Below are positions 26,173-34,500 of a stretch of DNA of 64,000 nucleotides, piece after piece. This stretch comes from Mesorhizobium sp. M3A.F.Ca.ET.080.04.2.1 (GTDB lineage Bacteria; Pseudomonadota; Alphaproteobacteria; Rhizobiales; Rhizobiaceae): the NCBI RefSeq assembly GCF_003952525.1, contig NZ_CP034451.1:5370501-5434500 (forward strand), read 5' to 3'. Position 1 is the first letter of the stretch. Every line of letters starts with the position of its first letter. The position numbers were made by a program, and so were the translations under genes. The notes beneath the pieces are model-generated. The model was not told the DNA's origin and did no database searches. It saw nothing but the letters and a program-made list of their open reading frames with translations.

Positions 26173-27016
26173 AGCGCTTGCGGCTCCATGTCTGCGCCAG
26201 ATTGACGACAAGCAGCATCAGGAAGGACAGCGCCAGCATTATCGCCGCGATCGCGGTCGCGGCCGGATAGTTGTACTCCTCCAGCCGGATGACGATCAAA
26301 AGCGGCGCGATCTCGGATTTGAACGGCAAATTGCCGGCGATGAAGATGACAGAGCCATACTCGCCGACCCCGCGCGCGAAGGCGAGCGAGAAGCCGGTGA
26401 CGATGGCCGGCGCCAGGCCCGGGAAGAGGACGCGGCTGATGATCTGGAAGCGGCTCGCGCCCAGCGTGGCGGCCGCTTCCTCGACCTCCTTGTCCAGTTC
26501 TTCCATGATCGGCTGCACGGTGCGTACGACGAAGGGCAGGCCGATGAAGACAAGCGCCACGACAATGCCGACCGGCGTGTAGGCGACCTTGAGGCCCAGC
26601 GGCGTCAGCAACATGCCGATCCAGCCGGTGGGGGCGTAGAGAGTGGTGAGCGCGATGCCCGCCACGGCCGTCGGCAGCGCAAAAGGCAGGTCGACCATGG
26701 CATCGGCGATGCGCCGGCCCGGAAAGCGGTAGCGCACAAGCACCCAGGCGACGAGCGTGCCGAAAACGACGTTGACGGCAGCGGCGATGAAGGCGGCGCC
26801 GAAGCTGATTTCGAGCGCGTTGAGCGTGCGGCGGTCGGTGGCGATCGCCCAGAAGTCGGTCCAGCCCAGCGCGGCCGAACGCCAGACCAGCCCGGAGAGC
26901 GGAATGAGGATGATGAGCGTGAGGTAGGCAAGCGAGAAGCCGAGCGTCAATCCGAAGCCCGGAATGACGCTCGGCTGTCTGAACCGCCACCCCGCGTGAG
27001 CGGGTGCTGTGGTCAT
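26165..27016 (-). CDS. cysT: Sulfate ABC transporter permease T
   Basis: A 283-residue permease. [20 protein letters not shown] opens the first helix; [15 protein letters not shown] and the EAA loop [20 protein letters not shown] are diagnostic of CysT. It is the first membrane gene after the upstream binding protein (92-base gap) and overlaps cysW by eight bases. It forms the heterodimeric channel with CysW. Confidence 0.92.
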   Translation of the reverse strand: MTTAPAHAGWRFRQPSVIPGFGLTLGFSLAYLTLIILIPLSGLVWRSAALGWTDFWAIATDRRTLNALEISFGAAFIAAAVNVVFGTLVAWVLVRYRFPGRRIADAMVDLPFALPTAVAGIALTTLYAPTGWIGMLLTPLGLKVAYTPVGIVVALVFIGLPFVVRTVQPIMEELDKEVEEAAATLGASRFQIISRVLFPGLAPAIVTGFSLAFARGVGEYGSVIFIAGNLPFKSEIAPLLIVIRLEEYNYPAATAIAAIMLALSFLMLLVVNLAQTWSRKRYG

Positions 27017-27108
27017 GTGCTGGATCGTCCCTTCTTATCCAACCAGAATGGCTTTTCGCGCGTCACTTTCGAAAGGCATGCCACGTCAGGCTCGCCGACC
27101 GTCGGACC

Positions 27109-28137
27109 TCACTGGGCCGGCTTGTAGATCTGGTCGAATATACCACCGTCGCCGAAATGGTAAGGCTGTGCTTTCTTCCAGCCTCCGAAAAGCGGATCGT
27201 CGATGGTGATCAGCTTGATCGGTGGCAGCTTGGCGAGATCCTCCGGTGGCACCAAGTCCGGCTTGGAAGGCCGATAATGGTTCTTGGCGATGATGGTCTG
27301 GCCTTCCTTGGAATAGAGGTAGGTGAGATAGGCTTCGGCCACCTTGCGCGTGCCCTTGGCGTCGACATTGGCGTCGACCACGGCGACCGGCGGCTCGGCC
27401 AGGATTGAGGTCGGCGGATAGATAATGTCGAAATTGTCGGCGCCGAACTCGTCGAGCGCCAAATAGGCGTCGTTTTCCCAGGCGATCAGGACGTCGCCGA
27501 GGCCCTTCTGCGCAAATGTCACGGTCGAGCCGCGCGCGCCCGTGTCGAGCACGGGGGCATTGGCATAGAGCTTGGCAACGAACTCCTTGGTCTTGGCTTC
27601 GTCGCCGCCGTCATTGGCGCTGGCATAGGCCCAAGCGGCCAGATAGTTCCAGCGCGCGCCGCCCGAGGTCTTCGGGTTCGGGGTGATCACCTGGACGCCG
27701 TCCTTGACCAGGTCGCCCCAGTCCTTGATGCCCTTGGGGTTGCCCTTGCGCACCAGGAAGACGATGGTCGAGGTGTAGGGCGCTGAATTGTTCTCGAACT
27801 TCTTGCGCCAGTCAGGATCGATCTTTTTCGACTTGGTGGCGATGGCGTTGATGTCACCTTCCAGCGCGAGCGTGACCACGTCGGCGTCTAGCCCGTCGAT
27901 CACGGCCCGGGCCTGCGCTCCCGATCCGCCATGCGATTGCTGGATGGTGACGGTCTCGCCGGTCTCGGCCTTCCAGTGCGCGGCGAAGGCCTCGTCATAG
28001 GCCTTGTAGAGTTCACGTGTCGGGTCGTAGGACACGTTCAGAATGGTTGTATCGGCGAGCGCGAAACCGAGCGTGCCGAACTGGACAGATGTGGCGACCA
28101 GCGCGCCGAGCAGTTTCCTGAAATGAGGGTTGGTCAT
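27109..28137 (-). CDS. Sulfate ABC transporter substrate-binding protein, first copy
   Basis: A 342-residue sulfate-binding protein of the Sbp type, first gene of the cluster. The signal peptide ends FALA before [16 protein letters not shown]. The anion-binding segments [14 protein letters not shown] and [19 protein letters not shown] are present. The ATG at 28137 has GGAGG six to eight bases upstream. An in-frame GTG 25 codons earlier would bury the signal peptide and was rejected. A promoter-proximal inverted repeat lies 24 bases upstream. Confidence 0.9.
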   Translation of the reverse strand: MTNPHFRKLLGALVATSVQFGTLGFALADTTILNVSYDPTRELYKAYDEAFAAHWKAETGETVTIQQSHGGSGAQARAVIDGLDADVVTLALEGDINAIATKSKKIDPDWRKKFENNSAPYTSTIVFLVRKGNPKGIKDWGDLVKDGVQVITPNPKTSGGARWNYLAAWAYASANDGGDEAKTKEFVAKLYANAPVLDTGARGSTVTFAQKGLGDVLIAWENDAYLALDEFGADNFDIIYPPTSILAEPPVAVVDANVDAKGTRKVAEAYLTYLYSKEGQTIIAKNHYRPSKPDLVPPEDLAKLPPIKLITIDDPLFGGWKKAQPYHFGDGGIFDQIYKPAQ

Positions 28138-28160
28138 TTCCGCCTCCATTGAACTGCTGC

Positions 28161-28176
28161 AAACTCTACCGAGTTT
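28161..28176. promoter_or_regulatory. Inverted repeat in the sulfate operon leader
   Basis: AAACTC-TACC-GAGTTT is a perfect 6+6 inverted repeat 24 bases upstream of the first sulfate-binding gene, flanked by ATAG and AAATTAG. Its place at the promoter or leader makes it a candidate operator, possibly for the Rrf2 regulator at the other end of the cluster. Confidence 0.5.
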
Positions 28177-28337
28177 ATAGAAATTAGATGCATTGAATGT
28201 TGCCTTTTTCACCTCCTCGAAGCAAATTTTCGCCGGACAATCGCTGGTCGAGGAAATAACTTCCTCAACGGCGCGCGGCCGGACCCCGCGTCAGCCGGCC
28301 TAACTAGAACCGGCACCGGGCGCGGCAAGGTCTACTG

Positions 28338-29078
28338 CTATTGAGCGGTGACCGGAAAATCGAAGCGCTGTTTTGGGAAGGGCTCTGGCGCCAGCGTAAA
28401 GTGCCACCATTCGCGCGCGTAGTTGCGGAAGCCGGCGGCGCGCATGGCGGAGAGAAGGATCTTGCGGTTCGCCGCGGCGACAATGGGGAGAGGGCGGCGG
28501 GCCGTTTCGCTTGCCGGATCGAAACAGTCGAAGCCGGTGCCGAAATCGAGCGTGCCCGCGTCGGGCGCTCCGCAGGTCGGGTGTATCGTGCCGTTGCCTT
28601 TCTTCTCGGCGATCGCAAGATCGACGGTCGAGCCGCGCGAATGGCTGGACAACTCGCCGACATATCCCTTGGCAATGAGATCACCTCGGTCGACGTTCAG
28701 GTACCATTGCGGATCGGGCGGCCCGCCTTGCATCGTCCACCGGACCATATCGGCGACGGCGCGCGCCGGGCGGTAGCAATCGAAGACCACCAGGGTTAGA
28801 CCTTTCGCCGCGATTGCTTTCTGCACGTTTGAAAGCGCCCTGGCGGCCTGCTCGGTCAGGATGCAGACCGGCGCCTCGTAGCCATCGACCTTGCGGCGAA
28901 GAAAATTGTCGGCTCCGGCATAACGGATATCCTGGCGAATGGTCGCATCGACATCGGCGAGCCTGACAAAGCCTGAGGGCAGGGGATCGGCGCTGGCTGG
29001 GGAGAAGAGTGCCAGCGTCGCGAGGAATACAACCAACCAAGGCTGGCGCGAGGCGCCACCCTCTGCCCTGCCGGGCAT
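28338..29078 (-). CDS. D-alanyl-D-alanine dipeptidase (VanX-like, M15D)
   Basis: A zinc peptidase of about 246 residues that cleaves D-Ala-D-Ala or related peptidoglycan fragments in the periplasm. SSHSRGSTVDLAI holds the zinc-binding His and Asp (SxHxxGxxxD), and REWWHFT holds the catalytic Glu and second zinc His. A hydrophobic segment WLVVFLATLALFSPASA serves as signal peptide. The start is uncertain: the ATG at 29078 and its purine-rich leader lie inside a palindromic repeat, and the first dozen codons are repeat-derived. It sits downstream of pbpC, fitting a cell-wall role. Confidence 0.8.
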   Translation of the reverse strand: MPGRAEGGASRQPWLVVFLATLALFSPASADPLPSGFVRLADVDATIRQDIRYAGADNFLRRKVDGYEAPVCILTEQAARALSNVQKAIAAKGLTLVVFDCYRPARAVADMVRWTMQGGPPDPQWYLNVDRGDLIAKGYVGELSSHSRGSTVDLAIAEKKGNGTIHPTCGAPDAGTLDFGTGFDCFDPASETARRPLPIVAAANRKILLSAMRAAGFRNYAREWWHFTLAPEPFPKQRFDFPVTAQ

Positions 29079-29221
29079 CTCCCCCGCAAGGGGGGAGATC
29101 GGCAGCTCCCGCGCCGGCCCTATCTTTCCAACGTTGGAGATTGGCGAAGGCGGTGAAGCGAATGATCTCGCCCCTTGAGGGGGAGATGGCCGGCAGGCCA
29201 GAGGGGGGTGCCTCGCGCCGG
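29045..29221. repeat. Mosaic palindromic intergenic element A
   Basis: Two inverted 56-base arms (29045-29100 and 29166-29221 approximately) agree at about 50 of 56 positions. Each includes GCGCGAGGC, CCCTCTG, CCTGCCGG and CATCTCCCCC. Between them lies a central module with CAACGTTGGAGATTGGCGAA (29129-29148). This architecture is that of rhizobial intergenic mosaic elements. It fills the pbpC-dipeptidase gap and supplies the first codons of the dipeptidase. Confidence 0.75.
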
Positions 29222-29265
29222 ACATGCGGCCAAGAAGCACAAGGCGCTGAATCGCTTGCCGCATT

Positions 29266-31356
29266 CTATTCAACGAAAACCTTCACGCTGGCTGCGCGGC
29301 CGGCGGCGTCGATCACCGTCAGCGTCGAGTAGCCGGTGCCGTCGGGCAGCCAAGTCGCGGTGCGGCGTCGGTCGATGCCGGCAAGCGGCTTGCCATTGGC
29401 GAGCCAGCGGAACGGCGCACGGCCGCCCTGCAGCTTGAGCACCAGCGGCGTGGCGGCGGCCGAACTGGTGCCGAGATCGACGCGGGCGCCGTTCGGCGGG
29501 AAGATAATGGTGGGAGCCGGTTCGGTCGGCGTGGCCTGCACCAGCCCGTCCGAACCGGCGCCGAAGCGGGCTAACGTCACCGGCAATTCGTCGCGTTTGG
29601 GATTGAAGGCACCCGGCGGCCGGCTCGGCAGCGGCACGCTGGCCAGACCGGAGCGGACGAAGCCTTCGAACAGAATCGGCGCCGCCGAGACATAGCCGGA
29701 CAGGCCGGGGACAGGGCTGGCGTCGGCGCGGCCGACCCAGACACCCAGCACGTAGCGGCCGTCGAAGCCGACCGACCAGGCATCGCGATAGCCGTAAGAC
29801 GTGCCGGTCTTGTAGGCGATGCCGCGCTGGGCGGCACCTTCCGGCGGCTTCACGCCGGACAGGATGTCGTTGATCTGCCAGGCGGCCTGATCGTCGAGGA
29901 TGGTGGCAGTGGTGCGCTGGGCACCGGCCGGCTCGGTGCCGTCATGCAGCGTGTGCATTTTGCCGCCATTGGCGAGGCCCGTATAGAGCTGCACCAGATC
30001 GCGCAATGTGACGCCGACACCGCCGAGCCCGATCGCCAAGCCAGGCGCCTCGTTGATCGGCAGGATCGGATGGACGCCAGCCTGGCGGAAGCGCGCCGTG
30101 AGCCGCGCCGGGCCGACGGCGTCGAGCACACGGATGGCCGGCACGTTAAGCGACAGCTGCAGCGCCTGCCTGATGCTGACGTCGCCCTGATAGCCCATGT
30201 CGAAATTCTTCGGCCGGTAGCCGCCGAAATCGGCCGGGCTGTCCTCGATGATGGTCTCCTGCGCCACCAGCCCCTGCTCAAAGGCAAGGCCGTAGATGAA
30301 CGGCTTCAACGTCGAGCCGGGCGAGCGGACGACTTTGGTCATGTCGATCCAACCGGAGCGGCTGGCGTCGAAGAAATCGGCGGAACCGACTTCGCCGAGA
30401 ATGTCGCCGGTGCGCGCATCGGCCATCACCATGGCGATGGAAAGCTTCGGGCCAAGCTTCCTCGCTGCCTCCTTGGCCACCTGTTCCAGCCCTTGCTGGA
30501 CGCTCCTGCGGATAGTGAGCTGCAGCGGCTTGCCGGGCTCGGCCTTGGGCAGCATGGCATAGGAAGCGTGTGCCGCCAGTGCCGGCAGCTTGCGGCGCAG
30601 GCCGGCAACGTCGTCGAGGGCGGCCCGCGCGGCCTCTCTCTCGCCGAGCAGGCCAGACGAGACCATGCGGGCGAGCACGCGGTCGCGCGCTGCATGCGCG
30701 ATGTCGAGGTTGCGGTCGGGCCGGCGCCTCTCTGGCAGTTGCGGCAGGGCGACGAGGAGGGCGGCTTCCGAGACGGTCAGGCGCTTCGGCTCCTTGCCGA
30801 AATAAGCAAGCGAGGCGGCACGAACACCTTCGAGATTGCCGCCATAGGGCGCCAGCGTCAGGTAGCGCTCGAGGATTTCGCGCTTGGAAAGCCGCCGCTC
30901 GATCTGGATCGCGCGCAGGATCTGCTTGGCCTTGGAAGCGAAGCTGCGGCTGTCGCGCGGCTCGATCAGCCGGGCGAGCTGCATCGACAGGGTCGAGCCG
31001 CCGGAGACGATGCGGCCGCTGCTCACAAACTGGCCCGCGGCACGGCAAAGCGCCAGAACGTCGACGCCGCGGTGATTCCAGAAGCGCTTGTCCTCATAGG
31101 CGACGAGCATGTCGACGAACTGCTTGTCGACCTGGTCGAGCCGGGTTCCGAGCCGCCAATATCCGTCAGGCGTGGCGAAGGCGCGCAACAACTGGCCGTC
31201 GCGATCCTGCACTTCGGTCGAGACCGTCAGCGTCTCCGGCAGCGGCGGTGGGAAGGCACGGTCGAGCTCCCAGAGGGCAACGACGGAAAGGGCCAAGAGG
31301 GCGGCGCAGGAGGCGGCAGTCGTGGCGGTGCGGCGCAGGAATTTTTTTGAGAGCAT
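29266..31356 (-). CDS. pbpC: Penicillin-binding protein 1C
   Basis: A 696-residue bifunctional peptidoglycan synthase anchored by one N-terminal helix. The transglycosylase domain has catalytic Glu88 in YEDKRFWNHRGVD and the GGSTLSMQLARL block. The transpeptidase domain has SxxK (Ser348, Lys351), SLN (402-404) and KTGTS (516-520). A C-terminal PBP1C-type beta domain follows. The ATG at 31356 uses GAGGGGC that belongs to repeat element B. It follows the alpha-2-macroglobulin gene on the same strand, the usual YfhM-PbpC pairing. Confidence 0.92.
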   Translation of the reverse strand: MLSKKFLRRTATTAASCAALLALSVVALWELDRAFPPPLPETLTVSTEVQDRDGQLLRAFATPDGYWRLGTRLDQVDKQFVDMLVAYEDKRFWNHRGVDVLALCRAAGQFVSSGRIVSGGSTLSMQLARLIEPRDSRSFASKAKQILRAIQIERRLSKREILERYLTLAPYGGNLEGVRAASLAYFGKEPKRLTVSEAALLVALPQLPERRRPDRNLDIAHAARDRVLARMVSSGLLGEREAARAALDDVAGLRRKLPALAAHASYAMLPKAEPGKPLQLTIRRSVQQGLEQVAKEAARKLGPKLSIAMVMADARTGDILGEVGSADFFDASRSGWIDMTKVVRSPGSTLKPFIYGLAFEQGLVAQETIIEDSPADFGGYRPKNFDMGYQGDVSIRQALQLSLNVPAIRVLDAVGPARLTARFRQAGVHPILPINEAPGLAIGLGGVGVTLRDLVQLYTGLANGGKMHTLHDGTEPAGAQRTTATILDDQAAWQINDILSGVKPPEGAAQRGIAYKTGTSYGYRDAWSVGFDGRYVLGVWVGRADASPVPGLSGYVSAAPILFEGFVRSGLASVPLPSRPPGAFNPKRDELPVTLARFGAGSDGLVQATPTEPAPTIIFPPNGARVDLGTSSAAATPLVLKLQGGRAPFRWLANGKPLAGIDRRRTATWLPDGTGYSTLTVIDAAGRAASVKVFVE

Positions 31357-31542
31357 GGCGCTGCCCCTCATCGCGCTGCTGCCGGGCATTTCTCCCCGTA
31401 TGGAGACCGGGAGAAAAGAGCCTTCACGGAGGCTTTCGCCAATTTCCAACGTTGCAGAACAGATGCTGACGGTCGCGATAGACCCCTTCTCCCCGTCACT
31501 ATACGAGGAGAAGGTGCCGGCAGGCGGATGAGGGGCAGCGCC
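31357..31542. repeat. Mosaic palindromic intergenic element B
   Basis: The outer 16 bases GGCGCTGCCCCTCATC (31357-31372) recur in perfect inverted form at 31527-31542, followed by related inner arms with GCCGGCA and TTCTCC blocks. The interior has TTCGCCAATTTCCAACGTTG (31435-31454), the inverted counterpart (19 of 20) of the central module of element A. It occupies nearly the whole gap between the macroglobulin and pbpC genes. Confidence 0.75.
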
Positions 31543-31569
31543 ATCGTCCCGGTCATGTTCGCAAGCACC

Positions 31570-34500
31570 TTATTCCGCCTTGACCTCCATCATGCCGGAG
31601 GCGGTGCGGGCCGAATATTGCGGCCGGTACATGTCCTCCACCGTTGCTGCCGGATGGGCGTAGGTGCCCGGCGTCACGGCGCGCACGACATAGGCCAATG
31701 TGATATTGCGGTCGCCGTCGCCTTCGTTGGGGTTGAAGGCGGCGACGAAGCGGTCGTCGCGGAACTCCAGATGGGCGGCGTCGGTCTGCGCCAGCCAGGA
31801 GAAGTTCGACAATTGGGCGCTGGAGACCAGGCTCGGATTGTCGATCTCGAAGCCGGCGGGCAGCAGGTCCGTGACCAGCAGGCGCGAGGGCCAGCTGTTT
31901 TGCTCATAGACCTTGAGCACGACAACATAGCGCTCGTTCTGCCTAGCCTCGGTGACGTTGGCCTCGGTGCCGTCGAGCTTGTAGTAGGTGCGATCGATGG
32001 TGAAGCCGTCGCCGCCGGCCGGCAGCGGATCCATCGGCGCCGCCACCGCGGTGACCACCGCCTGCAGCGGCGTCGTGCCGGTGTTGGCGATGGTGAGCGG
32101 GCTGCCGATGAGGTCGCCGCCGGACACACGGTCGGAGTAGCCGCCCGAATGCGGTGCGCCGTTGACGGAGAGCGCGATGGAATCATTGCCCTCCTTCAGG
32201 GCTCGGGCGGCGAGCAGCATCCAGGATTCATCCTGCGTGCTGGTCCAACGGGCGTCGGCGCGCTCCCTCGCGACCAGCCTGATCAACTGCGGCACGATGC
32301 TCGGGACCGGCTTCGATTCCGCCGCCAGCGCCAGCATCGCGGCGCCGTCGCGGAGCGGCGAGCCGTAATCGGAGCGGTAGTAGTCGTATTCCGTGCTCGC
32401 CTGCGCCAGCCGCAACGCCGTCTGGAAAGTGGCTTCCGAGCGCTGCGTGTCGCCATAGAGCGCCAGACTCGCCGCCAGCTGGGCAACTGCCATCGGGCTG
32501 GTGAAAGCTTCGAGCTGGGTATCTGCGTAGTAGCGCAGGTCGCCGATCGAGGCCTTCTTGTTGCGGGCAAGCACGTAGAGCGCATAGGCGATCTCGCTGC
32601 CGCGATCCTGGACGTCCTGATCGTAGCCCAGCGAGTTCTGCAGGTTGTTCAGCGCCTGGTTCATCGCCTGCGCCGGCACGTCGTATTTCTGTTCGCGTGC
32701 CCGGGTCAGGAACTCGCTGACATAGGCGTCGAGCCACAGATCGCCGGAGCCCGGACCCCAGAGGCCGAAGCTGCCGCTCGAGGCTTGATAGCTCAGCACC
32801 TTGTAGACGGCATCCTGGATGCGGCCGTGCAGGTCGGGGTCGCTCTCCATGCCAATGCTGGAAGCCACGTCGTTGACATAGAGCAGCGGCATGGCGCGGC
32901 TGGTGGTCTGCTCGGCGCAGCCATAGGGATAGCGGTCGAGCGTCATCAGCAGCGAGGGCACGTCGAAGGCGGCTGCCTGCGATATGCCGACGCTGACGGA
33001 AGCGCCGTCGAGCACGCTTGAAGCAAGCAGCTCCTTGTCGACCCGCAGAGCGCCGCCCTTGGGTTTCAGGTCGACCACCATGCGGTTGGTGACGGGAAGC
33101 TGCGCCGGACGCACCGGAAGATAGAGCGTCTGCTCGACATTGGTGCCGTCGGCATGGGCAAGCTTGACGGTTATCGAGGCGTCGCCCGCGGCATGGGCGA
33201 CGAGCGGGAACAACAACGTCTGCCGCTTGCCCGGGGTGAGCGTCAGCTTCTCAGGCAGGGGCTTGTCGCCGGTCGACAGATCGCCGGTGGTGGTAACCGC
33301 CAGCGCATAGTCGCCGGCAGGGCCGTCGGTGTCGGCGATGTCGAGCCGCATGGTCGCGGCATCACCGGGTGCCAGGAAGCGCGGCAATCCGGCGGTGATC
33401 ACCACCGGATCGCGCACGATGACATCGGTCTGGGCATGGCCGACCGCTTCCTTTGTCCAGGCGACGGCCATGACGCGCACGGTGCCGTTGAACTGGGGGA
33501 TGTCGAAATCAACGCGTGCCTTGCCATCGACATCGAGCTGAACAGGACCGGAGAAGAAGGCGACCAGCTTTTCGGTCGGCGGGCTGCCTTGCGCTTGCAT
33601 GTTGGCGCCGTCACCGCCGGTTCTCAGCTTGCCTGTGGTGCCGAGCGAGCCGTCGATCAGGCGGCCGTAGAGGTCGCGGATCTCGAGGCCCAGCATACGC
33701 TGGCCGAAGAACCAGTCCTCGGGATCGGGTGCCTTGTAATTGGTAAGGTTGAGAATGCCGACGTCGACGGCGGCTACCATCACATAGGCATTGCTGCCGG
33801 GTTGAGCGCCGTTGACGGCGACCGGGATCGACAGCTGCTGCCGGGGCGCCGTCTTTTCGGGCGGCGTCAGGGTGACGGCGAGCTTCTTCGAACCCGGATC
33901 GAGGGTCAGCCATTTGACGCCGATGGCGCGCGCCGGCATGCGCGATTCCTGGGCATCGCCCGGCCTGAACAGCGTCGCCGTGACATAGGCGCCGGCGCCC
34001 CAGTCATCGCCGACCGGGATATCGACCGTGCTTCCGCCGGCAGGCACCGAGGCGGTGACGGTCTTCAAGAGTTTTTCGGCGCCGATGGTGACCAGCAATT
34101 CGCCGGCAAAATGCGGCGAGACCTTGAGCTTGGCCACTTCGCCCGCAGCATAAGAGTCCTTGTCGAGGGCGATTTCCAGTCCGTCGGGAGTCTCGGTGGT
34201 CGTGGAAGACACATACCAGCCGGCATCGAACTCGTAGCTGGTCGCCGGACCGTCCGGATCAGCCGTCTCGACTTCGAGCCGGTAGCGGCCCCAGTCGACC
34301 GGCAGCGACACGCTTGCTTCGCCGTCGGCGTTGAGGTCGACCTGGCCGTTGGCGACGGCCTTGGTGAAGTTGACCGGCTCGTAATTCCAGGAATTGTTGG
34401 AGCGATACCATTGGTAATTGCGCTCGACCTTGACCAGCGACCACTGGGCGCCCTTCAGGTCCTCACGCTTGCCGTTGGGATCGACGGCGATAATGCTGAA

